Shown: piece after piece, positions 56,106 to 64,000 of the stretch | How positions within the stretch are numbered: position 1 is the first letter of the stretch | Layout of the letters: the number at the start of each line of letters is the position of its first letter | From: Hyperoplus lanceolatus | Taxonomy: Eukaryota > Chordata > Actinopteri > Uranoscopiformes > Ammodytidae | Length of the DNA stretch: 64,000 bases | Assembly: GCA_026929865.2 (NCBI GenBank) | Contig: CM049396.1 | Span: forward strand, 39,541,001-39,605,000 | Direction: 5' to 3' | Position numbers and translations under genes: made by a program | The notes under the pieces: model-generated | Seen by the model: the letters and a program-made list of their open reading frames with translations, nothing else | What the model was told of the DNA's origin: nothing | Databases searched by the model: none

Positions 56106-57226
56106 GCTTTGTTTTGTTTCTTGTGTACTTATAGCTTATTTTCTTAATCATTTTGTCTTAGTTATTTATTTCACTTTTTTTCTGTATTCCTTGTCTGTTT
56201 ATGTGAGGGAGGGGGAGGGGGTTGGGTGTTGTATTTTATGTGTTTACTTATTCTGTTTTATTTTTAATTTTTTGTCCATATAGTCTACTTGCCAGCCCAT
56301 AGGGCCCCATTGTGAACCCAGACATGTTGAGTACCCCAAAGTTTTATGTTAGAAATGTAAAGTATGGGTCCCCAGTAGGTAGAAACTGCCGGATGCTAAC
56401 TTGCATATGTTGGGCAATTAGCGTAGCATAATTAGCATTAATTAGCATAATTACCATATTGACAATATTTCAGCAACTGCTTTGCCGATTTGGACAATAT
56501 TGGAGTGGTTTTGGGGGTTATTGAGGATGATAAATCCATTTCTGACATTTTCAAAATTCAAAATGGCCGTTAAAACCGGAAGTGGCCATATTTCCACTCA
56601 AGGTGGGACGATTTTGATGAATTTGGAGTCTATTTTCCGGGTTATTTATATGCTTAATACATTGGCTATCACAACAACCTTTGTGCTAATATGATACAGG
56701 AAAACCTAGTTAATTCCTATCCAGATCCATAGTTAGCTAGCTAGCACATTAGCTAGCATGCTAAATTAAAGCAGAAGTAAGCAATTTGATTATTTTAACT
56801 TTCTTCCTGTCATGTCGTCCCTACAAACATTTTACTGTCGCGGAACTCTCACGTCACATCAGGTGTTGGGGGCGGGATTATTCTGACCAACTAGATCAAC
56901 TAAAACTTAGTGACCGCCATATTTAAAAACAAAAAGCTACTACAAGACGTAGTCAAAGATTTTGATGAATTTGGACTTGATTTTCAGTTTATTATTATAT
57001 TTATTATTTATATGTTTAATACATTGGCAATCACCCTACTGAATTCCTCTCCAGATCCCTAGTTAACTAGCTAGTTAGCTCTTTAGCTAGCGTGCTAAGT
57101 TATTTTGTTTAAGAACTTGTAACCAGGTTACAGCAACAACTGACATGACAATGGACATTAGCTAGCTAGCTTACTAGCAAGCCACTAAAGCAGCAGAGAG
57201 CCCCAGTTTCAGTTGATTCACAGACT
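56106..57226. other. Non-coding, GCTAGC-rich
   Basis: Two patches of repeated AGCTAGCTAGC (about 56735-56765 and 57060-57180). No gene; the open frame 56482-56694 has no domain. Confidence 0.35.
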
Positions 57227-57227
57227 T

Positions 57228-57480
57228 AAAGATTCAGTAAGTGATATGGTCCTTTTAGCTAACTTCCTGTCAGTGACTGCAGTTAGCAGTCCCCTCTTTA
57301 TAGCGCTCTTGATTGGAAAAAAATGAGAGGGATACTTGAAAATGTAACTTGCAATTACTGCAAAGCTGAATGACTCAGAGACCTGTGTCATGGACTGCAC
57401 ATACTGTTTAAGTGATTGCTGTATGAATATAGAGAGATTTAACATGTACATTAACAAAAAAATCCCTTACTTCTCATTTA
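57228..57480. mobile_element. Second copy of the MITE at 32706-33158
   Basis: AAGATTCAGTAAGTGATATG, CTTTTAGCTAACTTCCTGTC and CTGTATGAATATAGAGAGAT match the first copy in order. The interior is about 200 bp shorter. Confidence 0.65.
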
Positions 57481-57576
57481 AATCCACCTGCTTTCAAGTA
57501 CAAAAGTGACTGATGCATCTTGCTTCTCCCTTCACCATTTACCAACCTTTTCCCTAACAACAAATAACAGTAAGTT

Positions 57577-57632
57577 AATCAAAGCGGGGAGAGAGAGAGG
57601 GAGACAGAGAGAGAGAGAGACAGAGAGAGGGC
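57577..57632. repeat. (GA)n-rich simple repeat
   Basis: Imperfect GAGA/CAGAGA run. Confidence 0.85.
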
Positions 57633-57672
57633 TTGCTGTAAAACTCCAACATGAGCATGGTAGCTCAGAACT
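57633..57672 (+). pseudogene. ORF fragment before the fold-back element
   Basis: The frame ...AVKLQHEHGSSE ends at the insertion site and continues as LVQNLNEHCIDTTYEEVLR at 63720 once the fold-back element and one target copy are removed. The family is not identified; it resembles ORFs of unknown transposons in aquatic animals (weak impression). Confidence 0.45.
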
Positions 57673-58915
57673 ATGGAATGAAATCAGTCTCAATATTAAT
57701 GAATGCACAGAGAAGGATTCACACTTGTATTTTGTGATTTATATATAAATGACTCTCTTCTCACAAATACATTTCAATGCACACACAAATGAAAACCGTC
57801 ATATATAAATGTAAAATAAATCCATCCATAAGAAAAACGTTTCACAAACACATTTCCGATCCACACACAAATGTGTATTGTTTTAAATAAATGTTATATA
57901 AATCCATAAATATATTAATTTAAAAAAGATTTGCAATTTTCATCAAAAATGTGTTTGGATGTTGTTACATTTATATACAAACTGTTACATTTGAATTTAC
58001 AAAATGCTTTTAATTTGTGAACTTCCTTGCATTCATGTGTGAATTGTTCTGTATTTGTGTGTGGAATTTTGAGACTCCCCTGACGTCGCTGGTTTCACAA
58101 ATGTGTTTTTTTCAACCAGGAACTACCTTTAGCCAATCGGATGTCTTCCTCGTTTTTAGCCAATCACATGAGCGCAGTCTCACAAGGGTCCGTTTACGCC
58201 CAGAGACAGAGGACGGTACGGCACGACTGAATGAGCTCAACCTGAATGCATTATTTTTAAAACTGCTGTGGAGTTGTTTAGCTGCAGTGGACCACGTTTT
58301 TGGTGAATCATAAACGAGTCACCAAAAATTCCAGCATTTGCAGCGCCCATTTCTCCAAAGAAGAGTTTAGTAACTTTGGCTAGAAGGCTGCTGGCTTTGC
58401 AGAGCAGCTATGTCTAGCTGATGCCTGCTGGAGCTGCCTTTCTTTACTTACTACCGACCCTGTGCTGATTGCCGATCATGTAAGTCACTTATCAGCTTAG
58501 CTGTACATTACATTTTACTGTCTCATTAGCTTTAGTTAAGCTACTACAGTGTATTTCACTTGTGTGTGTTGCTAACATTTAGCCCTAGGCCCAGTGTTTG
58601 AAGCTAACGTAGCTAACGTTATCATAGTAGCCTACTATCGAATGTTTATTTTTAGCAGGTTATGCTAGCTACCTTGATGACAATCACACAAAATATAGCC
58701 ACTGAATTAAGAATTGTATTATACCCTAACAGAATATCTCTGTATTACAGCATTACAGACAGCCTATGCCAGAGTGAATGCTAGTGTTGAGGGCTAATGC
58801 GACATTGAGCCTGAACCTCTCATCTCAACCCGGGACCCTGGAAGACAGACGATGTGACCTACACATGCAGTAGTTAAAGAACCATGGAGACGAAAAGGAA
58901 CAGAGGTATGATGAA

Positions 58916-61006
58916 GATTGATTGATTGATTGATTTAATTTTATTCCAGACACAGAGAAAAACGGTCCATAATACAATACAAAAACAGTAAAAAGACAAA
59001 CAACAATAGAAAAGACTAAAAAAGACTCCAGCTGTCAATTCCACACTACACACAGAGTGTTCAGATATTAGCATATAGGCTAAAGCGCCAATGGTTCCAT
59101 AATGTGGAAGTGAACCTAACCGCACTCATTGTAGGGTTCACTAGAGTTGTGATTATGCCATTACATGACTCCGATAGTCTACATATACATCTGTACATAA
59201 GATTCCTGAGCACAGCAGGACAGGTGGGCACATTAACACTGACAAACATTTGGCTTGCACTGCTCCAACGTGGCATATGAAGCAGCAGCCTCATGCCATC
59301 ATTATATGCTACATTGAGTTTCTGCATACTGCTTTTCTTATAGCGTCGCCACAAGTGGGCAGTATACATTGGGGTGCAAAAGGCTTTAAAAAGAGTGGTC
59401 TTCACAGACAATGAACACATACTAAACTTGCGCTTCAACATATTAGCTTGTGCATACATCATACAGTACTGTCTGCGGATGTCCCTGTCGTCAGACAGGT
59501 CAGCAGTTATAAAGTGCCCTAAGTATTTGACCTCCTCACATACTTTAAGGACAGCACCGGACAGAAGAAAATCAGGAACCAACAGTTTATTGTCCTCCCT
59601 GCTTCTAGCGATCATGATATTGCTTTTTTTGGAGTTGTACTTAATATCAAAGTCTGCACCATATTGGGAGCAGACCCTTAGCAGCTGTTGGAGGCCAGCA
59701 CTGTATGGACAAAGAATCACCAGATCATCTGCGTACACGTGATTGATAATGGTGTTCCCGATCACACAGCCTGTTCCACAGATATTTAGCAGCTTTGAAA
59801 GATCATCCAAATAAATATTAAAAAGAAAGGGAGATAAAATGCTTCCCTGCCTAACTCTGTTACTTACATTGAATGGGGCAGACATAGAGTTACCCCATTT
59901 CACATACATAGACTGATGAGCATACCAAAAAGCCAAGATTCTAACTAAATATTTGGGAACCCCTCGGTTGTACAGTTTGAGGAATAGCTTCTCATGATTC
60001 ACACGATCAAAGGCTTTTGAAGCATCAATAAAACACATAAAAATTGTGGAATTTTGCCTGTTATACACATCAAGTACCTCATTTAAGGCAAAAATACACA
60101 TATCTGTGCCATGTTTAGGTTTAAAGCCGAACTGGTTGTCAGAGGTCAATAGAAAATGCTCCAACCTATTCAGTATAATCCTCTCCAAGACCTTGGATAA
60201 AACACTGGCCAGAGCTATAGGCCGGTAGTTATCTGAGCTGTTAATTTTTCCAGCTTTGTCTTTAATGATGGGCACTAATGTGACAGATAAAATAGAATCA
60301 GGTAGAATACCATGGGTTAAGAACCCAGTGAAACAAATAGCAATTAAGGGGCATAGTTTTCTACTTGTATGTTTTAAGTGCTCTGCAGATATCTTATCCA
60401 TACCACAAGCCTTATTATCTTTTAGCATTATAATAGCATCATATATCTCTTGAGGGAAAACCATCACGTCTTCATTGCTATCAATGTTACTCGCTGTGAA
60501 AGAGTTACTTTTAACACAGTTGAGGAGATCATAAAAATGTTTCTGCCACAACTGAGTAATTTTCTCTGAGCCGCTGACACCATCAATATTTGTTGGTAAC
60601 GATGTTTTACAATTATTAATTCTTTTGATTTCTTTCCAGAAATCAACAGGACTATTGTATTGCAGTTTCTTTGCAAGAGAGTCAGACCTCATTGTATTTT
60701 CATTCCTCTTAATGAAACGTAGTGCATATTTAAATTTTGCATTTGCATGCTTCTTATATCCAAATAAGGGACCATGTTTATGTCTGCCTGACTCAACCCA
60801 TGCTTTGAAGGCCTTTCTTGCCTCAGCATGAATCTCTTCCACATAGTCATTCCAGCCTGGCTTGACTTTGTACAGTCTGTGGGTCTTATACAGGGGCCTG
60901 CTTGACGCAAGGAGGGCCTTCACAATATTATCATACATGGAGCACAGCTCAATACCATGTTGAGGGTTCTTACAATTAATATCATGGCATGCAATGGAAT
61001 ATCTAC
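58916..61006 (-). mobile_element. 5'-truncated LINE inside the left arm
   Basis: The minus-strand 3' tail is (ATTG)n/(AATC)n at 58916-58935, and coding sequence runs to about 61000. The right arm of the fold-back element provides the empty site (ATGATGAAGAATCTACTCAT). The insert therefore lies between ATGATGAAGA and ATCTACTC with almost no target duplication. Confidence 0.8.
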
Positions 61007-61010
61007 TCAT
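59061..61010 (-). CDS. LINE ORF2 reverse transcriptase, open over 649 codons
   Basis: The uninterrupted frame contains KDNKACGMDKISAEHLKHTS, VTLVPIIKDKAG, NYRPIALASVLSKVLERII, NQFGFKPKHGTDMCIFAL, MCFIDASKAFDRVNHEKLF, RQGSILSPFLFNIYLDDL and the catalytic INHVYADDLVIL, then KYNSKKSNIMIA and EVKYLGHFI. The C-terminus has no recognisable RNase H. The endonuclease is missing by 5' truncation. The first codons (ATG AGT AGA) belong to the fold-back arm, so the start codon is supplied by the target. The open frame of this length suggests a young insertion. Clade not certain. Confidence 0.85.
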   Translation of the reverse strand: MSRYSIACHDINCKNPQHGIELCSMYDNIVKALLASSRPLYKTHRLYKVKPGWNDYVEEIHAEARKAFKAWVESGRHKHGPLFGYKKHANAKFKYALRFIKRNENTMRSDSLAKKLQYNSPVDFWKEIKRINNCKTSLPTNIDGVSGSEKITQLWQKHFYDLLNCVKSNSFTASNIDSNEDVMVFPQEIYDAIIMLKDNKACGMDKISAEHLKHTSRKLCPLIAICFTGFLTHGILPDSILSVTLVPIIKDKAGKINSSDNYRPIALASVLSKVLERIILNRLEHFLLTSDNQFGFKPKHGTDMCIFALNEVLDVYNRQNSTIFMCFIDASKAFDRVNHEKLFLKLYNRGVPKYLVRILAFWYAHQSMYVKWGNSMSAPFNVSNRVRQGSILSPFLFNIYLDDLSKLLNICGTGCVIGNTIINHVYADDLVILCPYSAGLQQLLRVCSQYGADFDIKYNSKKSNIMIARSREDNKLLVPDFLLSGAVLKVCEEVKYLGHFITADLSDDRDIRRQYCMMYAQANMLKRKFSMCSLSVKTTLFKAFCTPMYTAHLWRRYKKSSMQKLNVAYNDGMRLLLHMPRWSSASQMFVSVNVPTCPAVLRNLMYRCICRLSESCNGIITTLVNPTMSAVRFTSTLWNHWRFSLYANI

Positions 61011-61231
61011 GCTAATGTAATTAAAGATATCCTAAACTGCATAGAACTCTCTGTATATTATATTTGATTGTTTCACTTAATAAGCTTATTAGGTGAACAA
61101 GCAGACTGCATTTATTCTTCTCATAAGGACTGTTTTCTTCCGTGTCATCATTGTAAATATATGCAATTTCTTCTTAAAAGCAGAAACAAGGTTTTACTCA
61201 AAGACATCTCGAAGTGCATCTTCACAATCTC

Positions 61232-61453
61232 ACTAAACTATTCATACCCCTTAGACCTTTCCACATGGATAAATCACACGTACATTTATTTTATTGGGAT
61301 TTCATGTAATAAACCAACACAGCATTGCTTATAATTGTGATGTGATGATAAATAGTTTTACATTTTTTATATTTAAATAAATTAAAAAAAATGAAAAGTG
61401 TGGCTTGTAAAATAAGTTCAAGAGGTATGAATACTTTTGCAACCCACTGTAGA
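61232..61453. mobile_element. Tc1-related MITE remnant
   Basis: The left end ACTATTCATACCCCTTAGAC and the right end AAGAGGTATGAATACTTTTG are inverted. ATTTTATTGGGATTTCATGT inside matches a common non-autonomous Tc1-like family of fish. It interrupts the fold-back element at the end of the left arm. Confidence 0.6.
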
Positions 61454-62062
61454 TCATTTGACAACAGTTAGCCAGGCCTGTGTGTGTTAACCATAAGCAA
61501 ACCTTTACCTATTTTCTGTCACTGTGCTTTTGTTTTGCAGTTATCAAGAACTGGACGAGAAAGGACAAAGTGTTTTTGTGGAAGTGTCCTGCTCAAAGAC
61601 CTACTGACTTCAAAATCTTTAAATAAAGCCTCACATATTTTCATTCGTGCATGTGTATTTATGAATTTTAAAATAATTATTTTAATTATAATATAATTTA
61701 AGTGTAATAAATGATGAAGCATTTTCAAATAGTAGATACAGTATTATTGAAGAATGATGGATATTGAGTTATCTAGTAAGCTGCTTTCCCTCTCAAAGGC
61801 AGGGTTCCATAATGTGCCCTGTAGAGCAGCTTCTAAGGCATAAGGGTTGAGAAACATTTGGTTCAAGCCCTTGAAGAAGCATCCTGCACCTTGGAGGCTC
61901 CTGAAGCACCTCGTTCCTGACCTGGAGAAAGTATTATTGTACAGGGACATGCACTGGTACAGCAACAATGTTTTTCATAGTAAAAGTAATTTAGTTTATG
62001 CTCCTTCAGCCAAGGTAGGCCATCACAGAATATAGATAAAGAGATTTGAGAGGTATAATACA
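61454..62062. other. Spacer of the fold-back element
   Basis: It contains a 74-codon minus-strand frame (61968-61744, CFRSLQGAGCFFKGLNQMFL, then LEAALQGTLWNP) of reasonable composition but no known family. It lies downstream of the poly(A) signal of the minus-strand gene, so it would be a separate unit or 3' UTR. Confidence 0.25.
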
Positions 62063-62068
62063 TTTATT
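62063..62068 (-). terminator. Polyadenylation signal after the fold-back gene
   Basis: On the minus strand the stop codon TAA (62071-62073) is followed within 3 nt by AATAAA. Confidence 0.4.
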
Positions 62069-62070
62069 AT

Positions 62071-62151
62071 TTACTGCCCACCAATGTTACAAACTGCGAC
62101 ATACAATTTCAAATAGTTATTGTCGTCGTCTGGCACTCTCCACGGGAACAC
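62071..62151 (-). CDS. Putative terminal exon of the fold-back gene
   Basis: The acceptor TATTGTACTTGCAG is followed by an 81-bp frame, VFPWRVPDDDNNYLKLYVA and a short C-terminus, then TAA and AATAAA. It is entered in phase 0, matching the end of the previous exon. It may be chance, but acceptor, phase and poly(A) signal agree. Confidence 0.35.
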   Translation of the reverse strand: MFPWRVPDDDNNYLKLYVAVCNIGGQ

Positions 62152-62238
62152 CTGCAAGTACAATATGTTGTTTGTTAATTGTTTATTGGGCATTTATTGT
62201 ACATACACTATAAGATTAGCATATGTATTCATAAGTAC

Positions 62239-62409
62239 CTGATCTGCATCCAAAGTATGAAAATGAGACAACCAGTGGACACTCCTGGACAACACCTTGA
62301 AGACTTCCAAGTTGGAGGTCTGGTACAGTGGGCTGAGCTTCAAGATGTCTTTGAGTAAAACCTTGTTTCTACTTTTAAGAAGAAATTGAATATATTTACA
62401 ATGATGACA
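62239..62409 (-). CDS. Putative transposase-like exon of the fold-back element
   Basis: A 171-bp exon (57 codons, phase 0 on both sides) lies between TTTTCTTCAG and GTACTT on the minus strand. It reads CHHCKYIQFLLKSRNKVLLK, then DILKLSPLYQTSNLEVFKVL and HFHTLDADQ. The KxLLKDIxKLSPxxQTSxLEVF stretch resembles the C-terminal part of a family of large uncharacterised fish DDE-type/P2X7-C-terminal-like transposon proteins (from memory, low certainty). The left arm keeps only the first third of the exon, and its acceptor is mutated (TTCTTCCG). No catalytic residues are visible. Confidence 0.45.
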
Positions 62410-63715
62410 CTGAAGAAAACATTCCTTATGAGAAGAATAAATGCAGTGTGCTTGTTCACCTAATAAGCTTATTAAGCGAAACAATCAAATATAATATACA
62501 GAGTTCTATGCAGTTTAGGATATCTTTAATTACATTAGCATGAGTAGATTCTTCATCATACCTCTGTCCCTTTTCTTCTCCGTGGTTCTTTAACTACTGC
62601 ATGTGTAGGTCACATCGTCTGTCTTCCAGGGTCCCGGGTTGAGATGAGAGGTTCAGGCTCAATGTCGCATTAGCCCTCAACACTAGCATTCACTCTGGCA
62701 TAGGCTGTCTGTAATGCTGTAATACAGAGATATTCTGTTAGGGTATAGTATAATTCTTATTTCAGTGGTTATATTTTGTGTGATTGTCATCAAGGTAGCT
62801 AGCATGACCTGCTAAAAATAAACATTTGGTAGTAGGCTACTATGATAACAACGTTAGCTTCAAACACTGGGCCTAGGGCTAAATGTCAGCAACACACACA
62901 AGTGAAATACACTGTAGTAGCATAACTAAAGCTAATGAGACAGTAAAATGTAATGTACAGCTAAGCTGATAAGTGACTTACATGATCGGCAATCAGCACG
63001 GGGTCGGTAGTAAGTAAAGAAAGGCAGCTCCAGCAGGCATCAGCTAGACATAGCTGCTCTGCAAAGCCAGCAGGCTTCTAGCCAAAGTTACTAAACTCTT
63101 CTTTGGAGAAATGGACGCTGCAAATGCTGAAATTTTTGGTGACTCGTTTATGATTCACCAAAAACGTGGTCCACTGCGGCTAAACAACTCCACGGCAGTT
63201 TTAAAAATAATGCATTGAGGTTGAGCTCATTCAGTCGGGCCGTACCGTCCTCTGTCTCTGGGCGTAAACGGACCCTTGTGAGACTGCGCTCATGTAATTG
63301 GCTAAAAACGAGGAAGGCATCCGATTGGATATAGGTAGTTCCTGGTTGAAAAAAATACATTTGTGAAACCAGCGACGTCAGGGGAGTCTCATAAATCCAC
63401 ACACAAATACAGACCAATTCACACATGAATGCAAGGAAGTTCACAAATTAAAAGCATTTTGTAAATTCAAATGTAACAGTTTGTATATAAATGTAACAAC
63501 ATCCAAACACATTTTTGATGAAAATTGCAAATCTTTTTTAAATTAATATATTTATGGATTTATATAACATTTATTTAAAACAATACACATTTGTGTGTGG
63601 ATCGGAAATGTGTTTGTGAAATTTTTTTCTTATAGATGGATTTATTTTACATTTATATATGACGGTTTTCATTTGTGTGTGCATTCATTAATATTGAGAC
63701 TGATTTCATTCCATA

Positions 63716-63998
63716 CAGAACTGGTTCAGAACCTAAATGAGCATTGCATTGACACAACCTATGAAGAAGTCCTACGTGTCCAGAAGTCAGCTGCCAACTT
63801 TGCTTCTGATGACCCAGATAAGTAGCTGCACGCAGTTGGCCTGGTGAGGTGCATTGTCCCTATCCACAGTTGGAGTGATCATTTTGATCTTGTGGTCTTC
63901 ACACCCAATGGTCATCGCACAACACATGCGATGGCCACTTCGACTCACAAGCAGATAATGGCACTGAAAGTGAAGCAGCACCGCATGGCATGACCATT
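63716..63998 (+). pseudogene. ORF fragment after the fold-back element
   Basis: It continues the frame of 57633-57672: LVQNLNEHCIDTTYEEVLRV, QKSAANFASDDPDK, TAG at 63823, then LHAVGLVRCIVPIHSWSDHF and LVVFTPNGHRTTHAMATSTH. The sequence looks like real but decayed coding DNA of an unidentified transposon-like protein. It runs off the window end. Confidence 0.45.
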
Positions 63999-64000
63999 GG

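Larger units (their letters stand above)
57673..63715. mobile_element. Large fold-back element with ~1.4-kb inverted arms
   Basis: The ends ATGGAATGAAATCAGTCTCA (57673) and its complement (63714) are flanked by CAGAACT at 57666-57672 and 63716-63722 (7 bp; 8 bp with one mismatch). The left arm runs from 57673 to about 61231 and the right arm from 63715 to about 62340. Without the LINE (58916-61006) the arms are about 1.4 kb and look more than 95% identical by eye. The spacer (61454-62340) contains spliced-looking minus-strand coding exons. Arms contain splice-site-like signals, such as GTAAGT at 58482 and TATTACAG at 58750. The superfamily is unknown. Confidence 0.75.

Noticed and set aside
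58017..58313. 98-codon frame present in both arms (58017-58313 and 63148-63444)
   Set aside because: Its apparent conservation is only due to the inverted arms being copies; substitutions between arms show no coding pattern and no domain is visible.

Overview
The window looks like nuclear DNA of a teleost fish, probably a percomorph (inference). It is AT-rich, has no bacterial gene organisation, and is packed with repeats typical of ray-finned fish: LINEs, Ty3/gypsy and DIRS-type retroelements, Tc1-like transposons, and many TTAA-, TA- or 8-bp-target MITEs. One host gene is supported: a three-exon, I-mfa-domain (MyoD family inhibitor, MDFIC2-like) gene on the + strand, with exons at 36649-36736, 49090-49308 and 51828-52083 and a polyadenylation signal at 52202. 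Its last exon carries two frame breaks, so it is either a pseudogene or affected by assembly errors.

Layout. 1-3500: LINE fragments, a MITE and a TA-flanked DNA transposon with sub-terminal repeats. 3500-7300: repeat-poor DNA that may hold conserved regulatory elements. 7300-12800: DNA transposons, a LINE RT remnant, an internally deleted Ty3/gypsy element and a DIRS/Ngaro-type tyrosine recombinase. 13432-29000: one minus-strand LINE with a 2A peptide motif, split by three insertions. The largest of these is a 9.7-kb Ty3/gypsy element with 790-bp LTRs, itself split by a Harbinger-like transposon. 29000-36600: MITEs, a tRNA-like SINE and a GT/GA microsatellite. 36649-52210: the I-mfa gene, whose first intron is crowded with nested elements, including a Tc1 deletion derivative that encodes only an N-terminus joined in frame to a C-terminus. 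52400-57500: a Tc1 element with nested insertions, then modular repeats. 57673-63715: a large fold-back element with about 1.4-kb inverted arms and a 7-bp target duplication. It sits inside another unidentified ORF and is itself hit by a LINE.

Main points for a second look. (1) Both LTRs of the 9.7-kb element contain an apparent exon-intron-exon segment followed by a precisely spliced copy of the same two exons, which suggests a spliced RNA was reverse transcribed into the LTR. (2) The same element is preceded by a second, truncated LTR/internal fragment inside the target duplication, as if from a tandem or concatemeric insert. (3) The fold-back element has intron-containing coding sequence in its spacer and unusually long arms. 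(4) The nested LINE carries a 2A-like motif ahead of its endonuclease. Host-gene function and element families are inferred from motifs I could read; no searches were run.
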